Shown in pieces: positions 8,553 to 18,347 of a stretch of DNA of 43,437 nt. The stretch lies in assembly GCA_026196955.1 (NCBI GenBank), contig JAPHTO010000022.1, positions 1 through 43,437 of the forward strand, written 5' to 3'. Made by a program: the position numbers and the translations under genes. Each line of letters begins with the position of its first letter. Within the stretch, counting starts at the first letter, position 1. The DNA comes from Colwellia sp. (GTDB taxonomy: Bacteria > Pseudomonadota > Gammaproteobacteria > Enterobacterales > Alteromonadaceae). The notes beneath the pieces are model-generated. The model searched no databases. It worked only from the letters and a program-made list of their open reading frames with translations, and had not been told where the DNA came from.

Positions 8553-8580
8553 GGATTTGCTGAGGTGCTGACTCTTTATT
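8553..8580 (+). promoter_or_regulatory. Locus promoter element before the ECF sigma-factor gene
   Basis: GGATT at 8553-8557, a 14-nt spacer, CTCTTTATT at 8572-8580, then ATAAT. It lies 87 bp before the GTG start of the sigma gene, as expected for an autoregulated ECF operon. A TATAAT-like string just after the second box means a housekeeping-sigma promoter cannot be excluded here. Confidence 0.7.
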
Positions 8581-8667
8581 ATAATGGGAGTGAATTTATC
8601 ATTAATGCGTGTCAAGGAAATTGCGGGTTAATTGAGCATTCATAAAGTTAAATTTAGGTGATTAATA

Positions 8668-9234
8668 GTGTCAGAAAAATCAGAAAAACATACTGTACTC
8701 AATACCTTTTTATCGTGTAGAGATAGTTTGGCGCGCTATATTCTTAAAATGAGCGTCAAAAAAGAAGATGTTGATGATATTCTTCAGGAAGCTTTTATCA
8801 GGGTTTACCATGAAGATAAAAAGAAACAGATACGTTCTCCTAAAGACTACTTATTTATTGTCTCTAGAAATCTTATTTATAAAGGTTTGAGGCATCAATC
8901 GAAAGAGATTGCTACAAATATTGAAGACGACTTGCTTGGTCATGACAATAAGCAAACAGACATAGAGTTACATAATCAGCAAAAGTTTAAAGCTTTTAAT
9001 GATGTGTTATCAACATTACCAGAGAAAAACCGTAGAGCAATTTTATTAAGAAAATACTATGGTTTATCACATAAAGAAATTAGTCAAAAGTTAGGTGTAT
9101 CAGTGAGTTCAGTAGAAAAATATATTTCCAAGGGAATTAAGCAATGTGGAGATGTACTAATTACACAAGGGTATGGCATGGGGAGTAGTAATGCCAAAAA
9201 ATCTAGTACCCAAGTTAAGGAGAACAAGATATGA
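8668..9234 (+). CDS. ECF RNA polymerase sigma factor, FecI-like
   Basis: This 188-residue protein has sigma-70 region 2 at about residues 14-75 (LARYILKMSVKKEDVDDILQ, EAFIRVY) and region 4 at about 110-160, with a helix-turn-helix in GLSHKEISQKLGVSVSSVEK and the downstream YISKGIKQC. There is no region 3, as in all ECF factors. The closest functional type is FecI, because fecR overlaps its stop by 4 bases (ATGA) and an STN-type receptor lies downstream. The start is GTG 8668 with AGGTG upstream. It is the natural candidate to read the GGATT/CTCTTTATT promoters of the locus, including its own. No clear cytoplasmic sensor domain is visible. Confidence 0.9.
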   Translation: MSEKSEKHTVLNTFLSCRDSLARYILKMSVKKEDVDDILQEAFIRVYHEDKKKQIRSPKDYLFIVSRNLIYKGLRHQSKEIATNIEDDLLGHDNKQTDIELHNQQKFKAFNDVLSTLPEKNRRAILLRKYYGLSHKEISQKLGVSVSSVEKYISKGIKQCGDVLITQGYGMGSSNAKKSSTQVKENKI

Positions 9235-10298
9235 ACAGGCAATCCCAAGTGGTAGCGCTTCGTACCCCTGAAATTATTAATAGAGAATCTGCTGATTGGT
9301 TAGCAAAAATGGACGGCGATAATATGTCTAAAGCTGATCGAGTAGCACTGAAAGCTTGGCTAAACGAGTCTGACGAACATGTTGTTGCATTGAAAAATCA
9401 CATGAGCATGTGGGATGAGATGACCGAAGTTATCAATGACTCTAGTGAATTATTTGCTGCTGAACATGTTAAGCAAGGCTATTTCTCGTGGGTAAAAGAA
9501 TACTTCTCATGGAAACCAATGGTTTTAGCGATGAGCTGTATGTTTTTGTTGATTTTGTCAGGCGTTTTTATTGGCCCTCGTTGGTCAGTAGGTAATGTTG
9601 AAACAGCATTTTACGTGACTAAAGTCGGCGCTCAACAAACGTATCAATTAAGTGATGGCTCTACAGCGTTCATGAATACTGATAGCCGTATTGAAGTGGA
9701 GTTTTCTCAAGGACAACGCATCGTTAGATTACAACAAGGTGAAGTGTTGTTTGATGTTGCTCATGATAAAGCAAGACCTTTTATCGTTTACGCAGCCGGA
9801 AGTGCGGTTAGGGCGGTAGGCACTAAGTTTGTTGTTAGACTTTCGGCAGAAAATATATTAGTCACGGTAACAGAGGGCACAGTTGCCTTATCAAAGCGCG
9901 ATAATACCGCACAAGAATCAGTGGTAGGCACAGGTTTAGCGAGCAATGAAAAAGCACCTATGTTACTTGATAAGGGTGAACAAGCAGAGTTTATTGTCGA
10001 AGACGCTGTGTTTGTAACTAAAGATATAGCACAGGGGCAAGTAGATGAGCAATTGTCTTGGCTTGATGGACAATTAGTCTTTAAAGAAGAGAAGCTAGGT
10101 AATGTTATTAACGAAATTAATCGTTATTTAGACAGTGATATTGTTATTCTCAACCCTGAGCTAAAAGATATACCTATTAGTGGACGATTCCAAGTCGGTG
10201 AAACCGAGGCGTTATTAGAAGCAATAGAAATAACCTTTGATATCAATGTATCAAAGAATAAAAATCAAATTTATCTATCTAAATACGGTAGCGAATAA
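9231..10298 (+). CDS. FecR-like anti-sigma factor / signal transducer
   Basis: This 355-residue inner-membrane protein has the usual three parts. The cytoplasmic DUF4880-type N-terminus (SADWLAKMDGDNMSKADRVA, later MWDEM) binds the sigma factor. One transmembrane helix lies near residues 96-115 (VLAMSCMFLLILSGVFIG). The periplasmic FecR domain follows (YQLSDGSTAFMNTDSRIEVE, VRLQQGEVLFDVAHDKARPF), then a C-terminal region with an STN-like shape (FKEEKLGNVINEINRY, ISGRFQVGETEALLEAI) that meets the receptor signalling domain. It is translationally coupled to the sigma gene by an ATGA overlap. It should hold the sigma factor inactive until the receptor reports ligand. Confidence 0.92.
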   Translation: MNRQSQVVALRTPEIINRESADWLAKMDGDNMSKADRVALKAWLNESDEHVVALKNHMSMWDEMTEVINDSSELFAAEHVKQGYFSWVKEYFSWKPMVLAMSCMFLLILSGVFIGPRWSVGNVETAFYVTKVGAQQTYQLSDGSTAFMNTDSRIEVEFSQGQRIVRLQQGEVLFDVAHDKARPFIVYAAGSAVRAVGTKFVVRLSAENILVTVTEGTVALSKRDNTAQESVVGTGLASNEKAPMLLDKGEQAEFIVEDAVFVTKDIAQGQVDEQLSWLDGQLVFKEEKLGNVINEINRYLDSDIVILNPELKDIPISGRFQVGETEALLEAIEITFDINVSKNKNQIYLSKYGSE

Positions 10299-10314
10299 TA
10301 CCGCAACTATATGA

Positions 10315-10347
10315 AAGCGACAAAATCATGTTTAGTTTTTGTCGCTT
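10315..10347 (+). other. Perfect 11-bp hairpin after fecR-like gene
   Basis: AAGCGACAAAA (10315-10325) is perfectly complementary to TTTTGTCGCTT (10337-10347), with an 11-nt loop. No T-run follows, so it is a poor intrinsic terminator. It could protect the upstream mRNA 3' end or attenuate transcription into the sulfatase gene at 10428, which has no visible copy of the locus promoter element. Confidence 0.5.
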
Positions 10348-10427
10348 ATGTGATGGATTACTTCAATAGACTACCAATCTAAACAACAAATATAACTTAA
10401 ATAATAATTACTTTTGAGGGTTGTCCT

Positions 10428-11996
10428 ATGGGTCAAGTTAAGCTTTTTATCGCCTGCGTTTTGTTACTATTATGTAACTGTTCATGGGCTAATAATGAAA
10501 AAACCAATGTATTACTCATTACCGCAGATGATTTAGGTTACGAAGCTGTTGGCTCGTTAACGCTAGATACAGGTCTGCCAAGTTTAACGCCGAATATTGA
10601 TAAATTTGCCGCTCAAGGCTATCAATTTAAAAATGCCCATGTCAATACACCTATATGCCAACCAAGTCGTTCAATAATCGCCACAGGTCAATATGGTATT
10701 AATAGCGGTATGATGGGCTTTTTCCATATGAAAAAGCAATCACCAACAGTGATGCAAACCTTATCTGATAATGGGTATATCACAGGCGTGTTAGGCAAGG
10801 TATCTCATTCAACGCCTGATATGAAATACAAATGGGATTTTGTTCAAGATTATGCTGAATTAGGCGCAGGGCGCTCACCACAGAAATATTACAACTTCAG
10901 TAAAGAGTTTTTTGATCGCAGTAAAAAAGAAAACAAAGCTTTTTATTTGATGGTTAACTCTCATGATCCACACCGTGGTTTTCATAATCCAGAAAAACCA
11001 ATGAAAAATGCAGCTGTACCTTCAGCACTATTTACCACAGAGCAAGTGATAGTCCCTAAATACTTACCAGATACAGCGCAAGTTAGAAAAGAATTGAGTC
11101 ACTATTATAATTCAGTGCGCCGATTAGATGACACCTTTGCGCGAGTTATGAAAGCATTGAATGAATCGGGCTTAGCTGAAAATACGCTCGTTGTATTTCT
11201 ATCAGACAATGGCTCAGCCTTTCCTTTTGCGAAAGCTAATGCCTATTTAGCGAGTACTAAAACGCCTTGGATAGTGCACTGGCCTGCAGGCAAAATAAAA
11301 ACAGCGCATGTTAATAAGCATGATTTTATTTCCTCTATCGATTTCTTCCCAACCGTGCTTGATGCCTTAAATTTAGAGATTCCAAAAGCGATAGACGGTC
11401 GTTCAATACTGCCGTTGTTAAAAGGTAAAAAACAAGAAAACAGAAATGAAGTTTATACACAAATTGATTATAAAATTGGCGGTCCAGCAACACCAATGCG
11501 CTCAATTCAAGATAAACAATTTGGCTATATCTTTAATCCATGGAGTCGGGTTGGTGCGAATTATAGAAACTCTAATGAAGGTGAAATCACTAAAGCGATG
11601 AAAGCTTCTGGCGATAAAGCGCAATTAGAGCGTTTGAGAATGTTTCGTGAACGTGAAATTGAAGAATTTTATGATTTAGAAAATGATCCTAACAGTGTAA
11701 ATAATTTAATTGATAACCCTGAATATAAAGCAAAAATTGACGATTATCGCAAGCGTCTTGTAAATTGGATGAATGAAAATTCTGATCCAGTATTAGCGTT
11801 ATATGAGGTAAAAGATCAACCAGAAAAAATGATAAAAATGCTCAAGAAAGATTATCCAAGCAAGGCTGAACTTACACCAGAGCAACAGCGTCTAAAACGT
11901 GAAGAGAAGAAAAAGAAAAAAGGTAAAAACAAAAAGGACAAAAAAAACAGGAAAAATAAGAAAAACAAGAAAAATCATGAAAGTGAGCATGTTTAA
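10428..11996 (+). CDS. Exported S1 sulfatase (sulfamidase-like) with lysine-rich tail
   Basis: This 522-residue protein has a signal peptide (LFIACVLLLLCNCSWA). Metal ligands are in LLITADDLGYEAVG; the formylglycine motif is ICQPSRS (Cys77); later landmarks are NSHDPHRGF and VVFLSDNGSAFPFAKAN. The CQPSR motif and the GKVSHSTP segment replacing the common GKWH resemble heparan N-sulfatase-like (sulfamidase) sulfatases, so the exact sulfate group is uncertain. The last about 35 residues are extremely basic and low in complexity (15 Lys in the final 32). The ATG has GAGGG upstream. It sits between the FecR-like gene and the STN receptor, closed by a strong terminator at 12060-12094. Confidence 0.85.
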   Translation: MGQVKLFIACVLLLLCNCSWANNEKTNVLLITADDLGYEAVGSLTLDTGLPSLTPNIDKFAAQGYQFKNAHVNTPICQPSRSIIATGQYGINSGMMGFFHMKKQSPTVMQTLSDNGYITGVLGKVSHSTPDMKYKWDFVQDYAELGAGRSPQKYYNFSKEFFDRSKKENKAFYLMVNSHDPHRGFHNPEKPMKNAAVPSALFTTEQVIVPKYLPDTAQVRKELSHYYNSVRRLDDTFARVMKALNESGLAENTLVVFLSDNGSAFPFAKANAYLASTKTPWIVHWPAGKIKTAHVNKHDFISSIDFFPTVLDALNLEIPKAIDGRSILPLLKGKKQENRNEVYTQIDYKIGGPATPMRSIQDKQFGYIFNPWSRVGANYRNSNEGEITKAMKASGDKAQLERLRMFREREIEEFYDLENDPNSVNNLIDNPEYKAKIDDYRKRLVNWMNENSDPVLALYEVKDQPEKMIKMLKKDYPSKAELTPEQQRLKREEKKKKKGKNKKDKKNRKNKKNKKNHESEHV

Positions 11997-12059
11997 CCGC
12001 AGCTGCTCTTAATGAATTTGTTTTTAAATAGCGAAATGCTAATCTATACTTATGTGACA

Positions 12060-12094
12060 GGTGATTTATTTAAATAAATCACCTTATTTTTTTT
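12060..12094 (+). terminator. Strong intrinsic terminator between sulfatase and STN receptor genes
   Basis: A perfect 24-nt palindrome (half-site GGTGATTTATTT, 12060-12083) is followed by TTATTTTTTTT. The receptor ATG is only 30 bp further on and no promoter element lies between, so expression of the receptor requires read-through or a promoter overlapping the hairpin. Confidence 0.85.
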
Positions 12095-12124
12095 ACTGGT
12101 TTAAAATGATCTGATTACGTATTT

Positions 12125-15100
12125 ATGACGAAAACTGCAGTAGTGTTTACCATAGCACTTCATATTTTACTTATTTTTCCTTTATTTCCAGTTAAGGCTG
12201 CTGATGTATCGGCCAACAAAACATTTGAATTTAACATTTCCCCAGTAAAAGCGACTCAAGCTTTAGAAGAAATTGCTAAAAAAACTGGGAAAAATCTCTT
12301 TTTTCCAGCTGAAAAACTTGCCGATATAACCTCAAATAAATTAGTAGGTACTTATACATTAGCTGAAGCGTTAGTTATCATTTTAGCTGATACCAATGTT
12401 GAAGCCTCTGTCACCAAAAAAGGTGTCATTGTTGTCCATACTCGACGTAAAAAAGCCGAAGAAAATAAGAAAGAAGAAGGCTTTTGGGCATCGTTATTTT
12501 CAAGCCAAGATGATGCTCTTGAGAATGAACAAAGACGGATTGAAAGGCAAGCCAAAGATGAAGTGGAGCGAATAGCAGTAACAGGTTATCGAGAAAGCTT
12601 AAATAAGGCGTTATCTTTTAAGAAGAATGCAGACTATCAAGTTGATGTTATTTCTGCCGAAGACATTGGTAAGCTGCCGGATGTTGAAGTTGGTGACGTA
12701 TTAGAGCGTATTGCTGGTGTGCAGGTAAAACGTGGTGATGATGGTGTGGTTAATGGCACCAGTATTCGTGGTTTGCCCGGTTATTTTAATCGAACCTTAT
12801 ATAACGATCATGTTATCAATACCTCTTTGTCTACTGAAAGATTTTTTGACTCTCAAATTATGCCTGCCGCTTTTGTTAGCCGCATCGAAGTGCAAAAAAC
12901 TGCACAAGCAGATGTGATTGAAGGAGGTTTAGCTGGGGTTATCAATTTAAAAAGTATTCGTGCTTTTGATATTGGTGAAACGGCAGCTCGGCTACACCTA
13001 ACGGGAACAGGCACGTCTAATGATCATAATCATAATTCGGATATCGTAGCCATTTTCTCTGATTTATACCTTAACGATACTTTAGGTATATCAACGGGGA
13101 TTAATGTACTTAAATCGGATACCGAAAGTCAAAAAGGTGTGGTTTTTAATCCTGTAACTAAGCTGACGGAAGGTGAAGGTAAAGACTACGACGGCGACGG
13201 TGAGGTTGAAAATGGTGATGTTTTTTATGTTCCTCAGGCTATTAGTTACATATTAAATGAAAATTCTCGAGAACGAAATGCGGCTTTTCTTAATATTGAA
13301 TGGCGGCCAACGCCTACTTTTAATGTTTTTGGTGAGGTGTTTTTTAGCGGTTACGACACACTAAATATCCGTAATAATCTTAAGTTCAGACCAAGAGCGG
13401 CAAATGAATCAACAGGTGAAGGTGCCCAAGTATCTCAGTATGAAGGTGCTTTATATCCAAATGGTGCAAGAGATTATCTTACGGTTTATCACCCCAGTAA
13501 TATTTTTGCTGAGGTGCTTAATCAATATAATTATAGAGAAAGTGATATTATTGTCGCTCTTTTTGATATGGAATGGCTTCACCAGCGCTGGACATTCAAC
13601 TTATCAGGCAATATTTCAAAATCTAAAACAAATCAATTTACCATTGAAGCTAAGAATCTTACCGCAAAAGATTACTTTGATATTACCTTAGATGGCACTC
13701 AATTAGACAAAGCTTGGGGTGTGTACTTTCATAACCCGGATGGTGATCCTGACTATAGTCAACGTGGCTTATTAAATGATCCTCAGGCACCATTTCGTTC
13801 ACTGACTGTTAATGCTCAGCAAGTGGGTGGTGAGTATGAAAGCAATACGTGGGCAGCCGACTTTAGCGCTCAATATGAGTTTGAGCATATGGATAGTTAT
13901 ATCTCTGTAACGAGTTTACAACTAGGTTTGCACTATAGCGAAGATGAATCTTTAGCTAATCAACCTCGGGCTAACTTTTTTGGCGATACGGAAGGATTAT
14001 TTAATGGCGCTGAAATGACATACAGTACTGTAGAGCCAGCGAGAGGGCAATGGTTTGATTATGATGCAAACCAGCCAGGAGCACCACTGGCTTGGGCTGT
14101 ACCTGATATTTCAACCATGGTCACTGATTATAACTGGACAGCTGATAGTGTTAGAGCTGCTGCCATAGATGCTGAGGTATACCAGCCGGGCATACGTGAT
14201 GATTTGAAAGAAGATATAGTGGCTGCTTTTATTAAATTAAATTTTGAAAATGACTCTGGATTACTGACGGGTAACTTTGGTCTCAGGTATATAAAAACTA
14301 AACAATTTGCTAGTGGCCAAGGTGGTAATATTGATGAAGGACTTGTTGACATAGGCGTTGGAGATCCCTTTGCTCCAGATTATGAATCTGTATTAACGCT
14401 GCCCGTAGAAGATTATATTACGCGGCAGAGGAGTTACCATAATTTATTGCCTAGTTTGAACTTGAGGTACAGCATTAAAGAAGATTTAATCATGCGTCTT
14501 GGTTGGAGTCGAACTATGACACGTCCTCTTAGACAAGATTTGAAAGTATTAGATAAATACGTTCAAAATAGCAATACCATTACCTCACCAGATCCAGATT
14601 TAGCAGCCTTTATTTCTGATAATATAGACGTAAGCTTCGCATGGTATTATGAAGATGAATCAGCATTGACTTTAGCGCTGTTTTATAAAGATATTGATAG
14701 TTTAGTTCAAAGCAGGAATTACCAAAGGTTACTACCTGTAACCCACTTAGAGACGGGCTTACAGCTTGATGATACCTTAGTTTCTATGGATGAAAAGTAC
14801 AATGGCGATGGTGCTATCATTCAAGGCAGTACCGTTACTTTTCAACAACCTTTTACCTTTTTACCTGCTTTTTTAGCTAATACAGGTATTACCGCCAACT
14901 ATACTTATATTGACAACTCTCAACCTGATTTAATCACTGATGTATCTAAAAATAATGCGTCTGTATTATTATATTATGATACTGATCATTTCGATGCTCA
15001 AATTAATTATACTTATCGCAGCGAAAGCGTGAGTAAATTATCTACGCAAATAGTACCAACAAGGTATTTCAACTCTTCTAATACATACAATGCCAGTATG

Positions 15101-15250
15101 AGCTACTCGCCAGTGGATTACTTTAAGGTTAGCTTAGGTATTCATAATATTACCGAACAACCAAATAGCGAATACTATGCTAATGGCATGAGTGATAACT
15201 ATAGTGATTTTGGTCGGATATATTCACTAAGTCTTAGCATTAGACTTTGA
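12125..15250 (+). CDS. TonB-dependent transducer with N-terminal STN signalling domain
   Basis: This 1041-residue outer-membrane receptor has a signal peptide (ALHILLIFPLFPVKAA). An STN (secretin/TonB N-terminal) domain covers about residues 33-105 (FNISPVKATQALEEIAKKTG, GTYTLAEALVIILADTNVEA), then a charged linker and the plug domain (ISAEDIGKLPDVEVGDVLER, GTSIRGLPGYFNRTLYN, VIEGGLAGVINLKS). The rest is a 22-strand-type barrel ending IYSLSLSIRL. It belongs to the TonB-Xanth-Caul-like group used for carbohydrates. The STN domain should contact the FecR-like protein and signal ligand occupancy to the sigma factor. It is a clear paralogue of the receptor at 18521. The ATG at 12125 has a poor ribosome site. 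Confidence 0.93.
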   Translation: MTKTAVVFTIALHILLIFPLFPVKAADVSANKTFEFNISPVKATQALEEIAKKTGKNLFFPAEKLADITSNKLVGTYTLAEALVIILADTNVEASVTKKGVIVVHTRRKKAEENKKEEGFWASLFSSQDDALENEQRRIERQAKDEVERIAVTGYRESLNKALSFKKNADYQVDVISAEDIGKLPDVEVGDVLERIAGVQVKRGDDGVVNGTSIRGLPGYFNRTLYNDHVINTSLSTERFFDSQIMPAAFVSRIEVQKTAQADVIEGGLAGVINLKSIRAFDIGETAARLHLTGTGTSNDHNHNSDIVAIFSDLYLNDTLGISTGINVLKSDTESQKGVVFNPVTKLTEGEGKDYDGDGEVENGDVFYVPQAISYILNENSRERNAAFLNIEWRPTPTFNVFGEVFFSGYDTLNIRNNLKFRPRAANESTGEGAQVSQYEGALYPNGARDYLTVYHPSNIFAEVLNQYNYRESDIIVALFDMEWLHQRWTFNLSGNISKSKTNQFTIEAKNLTAKDYFDITLDGTQLDKAWGVYFHNPDGDPDYSQRGLLNDPQAPFRSLTVNAQQVGGEYESNTWAADFSAQYEFEHMDSYISVTSLQLGLHYSEDESLANQPRANFFGDTEGLFNGAEMTYSTVEPARGQWFDYDANQPGAPLAWAVPDISTMVTDYNWTADSVRAAAIDAEVYQPGIRDDLKEDIVAAFIKLNFENDSGLLTGNFGLRYIKTKQFASGQGGNIDEGLVDIGVGDPFAPDYESVLTLPVEDYITRQRSYHNLLPSLNLRYSIKEDLIMRLGWSRTMTRPLRQDLKVLDKYVQNSNTITSPDPDLAAFISDNIDVSFAWYYEDESALTLALFYKDIDSLVQSRNYQRLLPVTHLETGLQLDDTLVSMDEKYNGDGAIIQGSTVTFQQPFTFLPAFLANTGITANYTYIDNSQPDLITDVSKNNASVLLYYDTDHFDAQINYTYRSESVSKLSTQIVPTRYFNSSNTYNASMSYSPVDYFKVSLGIHNITEQPNSEYYANGMSDNYSDFGRIYSLSLSIRL

Positions 15251-15644
15251 CAATTTTTGAGTAACTGAATAGTTTAGAGCAACTTTCGCTTCGATGATAA
15301 CTTGTGAACTCATACATATCCTTTACCTAAAATAATGATGCCGCATTATTTTCTTTATTAAATTTGTCTTAAAATAAGTGTTAGTCAACTTATCGTTGGC
15401 TAAATAGATATTAAATTTATTAATATAGGTAACCTAAGTGCTCATACATACTCTAAGTTGATAATTTTTATAATTCAGTGGGTATTTCACGTTTATAGTT
15501 TGGTTATTGCAAATGAATTTAACTTACCTGTAATGAAGCAAAGGTATAGTCGCTAGGGACTGTATATGAAAAATGGCTTGTTGTTATAAGCAGAGGGGAT
15601 ATTAAACTTTCATAATTTAATAAATATGTTTATAGCAAAACTAA
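15251..15644. other. Intergenic stretch between convergent genes
   Basis: About 390 bases of AT-rich sequence between the STN receptor (plus) and the lipoprotein gene (minus). No open frame with recognisable content, no copy of the promoter element and no convincing RNA gene was seen. Confidence 0.5.
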
Positions 15645-15670
15645 AAAAGCTCCTCAAATGAGGAGCTTTT
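15645..15670. terminator. Bidirectional terminator between convergent genes
   Basis: AAAAGCTCCTC (15645-15655) pairs with GAGGAGCTTTT (15660-15670) around a 4-nt AAAT loop. A-run and T-run flanks let it act on both strands: for the minus-strand lipoprotein gene ending at 15721 and for transcripts from the left. Confidence 0.85.
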
Positions 15671-15720
15671 GTTCTATTTGTTTATACGTTATAAATCGTA
15701 GTTTAACTTATATAACTTTC

Positions 15721-18030
15721 TTATGGTGTACCTGTAACCGTGACGTTGTCTATATGGACTCGGCTGAGGTTATCGTCTCCGTTTGTTCTAAAGCGTATTG
15801 CTAAGTAAGGTTGTTCGGCAGCTCCTGCTGGTAAAACGATAGGACCTACACTAACCCAATCAGTACCAGCAATGGCGTTGTTTGTTTCTGGCTCAATGAG
15901 TGTCCAAGTTGCGCCATCAGTTGACCATTCTGCACCGTAAATTTCATGGTCATCAGTATCATCACCAATTAAATTTAATTGTTCAAATCTTCTCTCAAAA
16001 CTTATGGAAACAGAAGAAAAACCTGTACTATCAAAGTATTTAACTGCATGTGAGCCACCTTTTACTCTTAAGTATCTTCCATCAATAACAGGTGCGTTAT
16101 TATTGGCTGAAATAGTGTTGATGCTAGTTTCATTAACCCAACCTGAAAGATCGGCTACTTTAGGGCCAAAAATATCGGTACTTCCGTCTATAGGAGTTAC
16201 TTCAACAACATTAATTGTTGTTGCAATAGCTTTAGATAAATCTGGTGTTTGTGTCGTTTGTACACCATTTGTAACTGCAAGCTTTATTTTGTGAGCTCCT
16301 ACATCTGTGACTGTTAATAACGAACTAGTCACAGCACCACTTTCTGAAACAGTAAACAGATCTGATGTATCCCCTTCGGTTTCACTATAAGTGAGAGTGT
16401 CTTGAGTACCATGACCATTATCGCCTGATAATGTAGCAGCAAATGCACGACCTACAGGCACAGCCGCAGTGTTTAACTCTGCTAAATTAAAAATTGCTTT
16501 AGTTATATTTAATGTTGCAGTACCCGTCAAACCATCAGGGTCTGAAACCTCAACAGTGAAAGTATTCACCGCAGGGGTTGTGCCATCCGCTTCAAAATTG
16601 GTTAATAAACCTGCTAGGCTACCATCAGCATTAACTGTTAACCACGCAGGGCCTGCTGTTTTACTAAACGTTAACATATCTCCATTAGTGTCTGTTGCAT
16701 CATCAGCTAAACTTTGTTCAGCAAGTGAGTAATCTGATGCCTCAGCACCACCTGGTTTATATATAGTTAAGCTATTGAAAGTCGGTGCAACATTGACAAT
16801 AGGTAAAGCTTCAACTTCCACGGTGAAATCTAACTCAGCAAATAAACCATTAATATCCGTTACTTTTGCGGTAAAGCTATTAGTTCCAACATCTGCAAGT
16901 GATGGTGTACCAAGAATATCGCCTGAAGCTCCATCAACTGTTAGCCATGCTGGGCCAGTTTCAATTGAATAGGTTAGGGTATCGTCAGTTGTGTCTTTTG
17001 TTGCTGATAATGACGCGCCAACTATAGGACTGTTTTCTGTTGCGCCATTATTACCAGAAATGATGAAATCAGTTGGTGCTGTACCCACTACAGTAATGGT
17101 TACTGTTTGTGCTGCGTTAGTATTTATACCATCGCTGACGATTATAGAAATATCGTGCTGACCGACATCGGCCGTGTTAGGCTTGCCAATTAATTGTGCA
17201 CCATTTTGGCCTAGCCATGCTGGAAGTGCGCCATCAACGGTGAAAGTTAATGCATCGCCTTCAGTATCAGTAGCTGCTAATGTAGCGATAAAATCAACAC
17301 CTTCAGTTGCGACGTTATTATCAACCGTAGGAGCACCAGGGGCATCATTTGGTGGTGGAACTTCTACAGTAAGAGTAAAGCTAGATTCTACCGTATCCAT
17401 GCCATCAGTTACTGCAACAACAACAGTAGTATCACCAGCTTCTGCTTCGCTAGGCGTTCCTACAAGCGCGTAACTATTATCTTCATTTAACAGTACTTGA
17501 AGCCAATCCGTATCAGTGCCATTTAATGTACTGCTTACTAAACTAAAGATTAATGGTGTCTCACCCACATCGGTTGCTGATAATTCTGCATTAAAATCTG
17601 TGCCGGTGAATAACGTTGTAGACTCGGCGTTCAGAGCAGGGGCTGATGGTAAGCTATTGAGCACGGTATAAGTAACTGTCCTTGTAACAGAATCATCACT
17701 ATCAGCAGCTTTAAAAGTGACTGTATAAGTACCAACATCACTATCTTCAAGAGGATAAGATGATAGTGTTCCTGATTGTGACAACTCAAGCCAGCTAGGC
17801 TTAGATGTGACAGTATATAAAATTACATCATCGTCAGCATCGGTTGCCTTTAATTGATCGTCCAATCTTTCTCCCACAGTGAGAGTTGTAACACTCACGG
17901 GGACTTCGTCAAAAACTGGTGCATTGTTTGAGCTTTCGTCTAAAGTACAGGCTGAAAGTAATATACTAGAACTAACAACCCCCAACTTTAACGTATTTGT
18001 TGTAAATTTCCCCGTTTGAAATATCGGCAT
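15721..18030 (-). CDS. Surface lipoprotein with Ig/cadherin-like repeats, candidate glycan-binding protein
   Basis: This 769-residue lipoprotein has a lipobox LLSAC with Cys28. Roughly six or seven He_PIG/cadherin-like beta-sandwich repeats of about 90-100 residues cover residues 40-620; landmarks are repeats of DAD/DTEGD followed by PAWL and G.P...DVG. The C-terminal about 150 residues hold a different sandwich with EWSTDGATWTLIEP, LAIRFRTNG and VHIDNVTVTG. That module recurs in three other proteins of the window. The gene diverges from the second TonB receptor and both have the locus promoter element. By position and build it could be the counterpart of a Bacteroidetes surface glycan-binding protein: a lipid-anchored stalk that presents a binding module. 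That role is inference. AAGGATAAG precedes the ATG. Confidence 0.75.
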   Translation of the reverse strand: MPIFQTGKFTTNTLKLGVVSSSILLSACTLDESSNNAPVFDEVPVSVTTLTVGERLDDQLKATDADDDVILYTVTSKPSWLELSQSGTLSSYPLEDSDVGTYTVTFKAADSDDSVTRTVTYTVLNSLPSAPALNAESTTLFTGTDFNAELSATDVGETPLIFSLVSSTLNGTDTDWLQVLLNEDNSYALVGTPSEAEAGDTTVVVAVTDGMDTVESSFTLTVEVPPPNDAPGAPTVDNNVATEGVDFIATLAATDTEGDALTFTVDGALPAWLGQNGAQLIGKPNTADVGQHDISIIVSDGINTNAAQTVTITVVGTAPTDFIISGNNGATENSPIVGASLSATKDTTDDTLTYSIETGPAWLTVDGASGDILGTPSLADVGTNSFTAKVTDINGLFAELDFTVEVEALPIVNVAPTFNSLTIYKPGGAEASDYSLAEQSLADDATDTNGDMLTFSKTAGPAWLTVNADGSLAGLLTNFEADGTTPAVNTFTVEVSDPDGLTGTATLNITKAIFNLAELNTAAVPVGRAFAATLSGDNGHGTQDTLTYSETEGDTSDLFTVSESGAVTSSLLTVTDVGAHKIKLAVTNGVQTTQTPDLSKAIATTINVVEVTPIDGSTDIFGPKVADLSGWVNETSINTISANNNAPVIDGRYLRVKGGSHAVKYFDSTGFSSVSISFERRFEQLNLIGDDTDDHEIYGAEWSTDGATWTLIEPETNNAIAGTDWVSVGPIVLPAGAAEQPYLAIRFRTNGDDNLSRVHIDNVTVTGTP

Positions 18031-18200
18031 TTTCTTATCCTTCTTTACTTATAATATGCATCTTTCAAAGTGTCAGTGATGCTTTCATATATATAAAAGC
18101 ATCCAATTAAAAAGAAGTTTGAACTAAACCCTATTCGTATCACTTCAGGATTAGAGATGAATCATGAATAAACTCATTTCCACATTTAAACCTCTTACCT

Positions 18201-18228
18201 AATAAAGAGTGTTGATATGTAAAGATCC
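18201..18228 (-). promoter_or_regulatory. Locus promoter element before lipoprotein gene
   Basis: On the minus strand: TTTAC then GGATC (18228-18224), 14 nt, then CTCTTTATT (18209-18201) and A. It lies 170 bp before the ATG at 18030. The second box is perfect and the first differs at one base. Confidence 0.65.
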
Positions 18229-18347
18229 GTAAAGAAAATTGTTGATTTGTCTTGTTTTTGTTTTAACGCACTGTTTTTAAAAGTAAAAAATCATAGTGGC
18301 ATGTTGGCTTGTTATTGAAAATGAAAAGAAATGTAAATTTTTTTTAT

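Noticed and set aside
10350..10390. GGATT before the sulfatase at 10428 as a tenth promoter element
   Set aside because: The sequence 14-15 nt further on does not resemble CTCTTTATT.
12000..12015. GCTCTTAATG after the sulfatase at 10428 as a promoter box for the STN receptor
   Set aside because: No GGATT-like box at the required spacing, and a strong terminator lies between it and the receptor.
16004..17473. Several open frames of 65-99 codons antisense to the lipoprotein gene
   Set aside because: They mirror the repetitive coding sequence, have no ribosome sites or family features, and follow from the codon pattern of the real gene.
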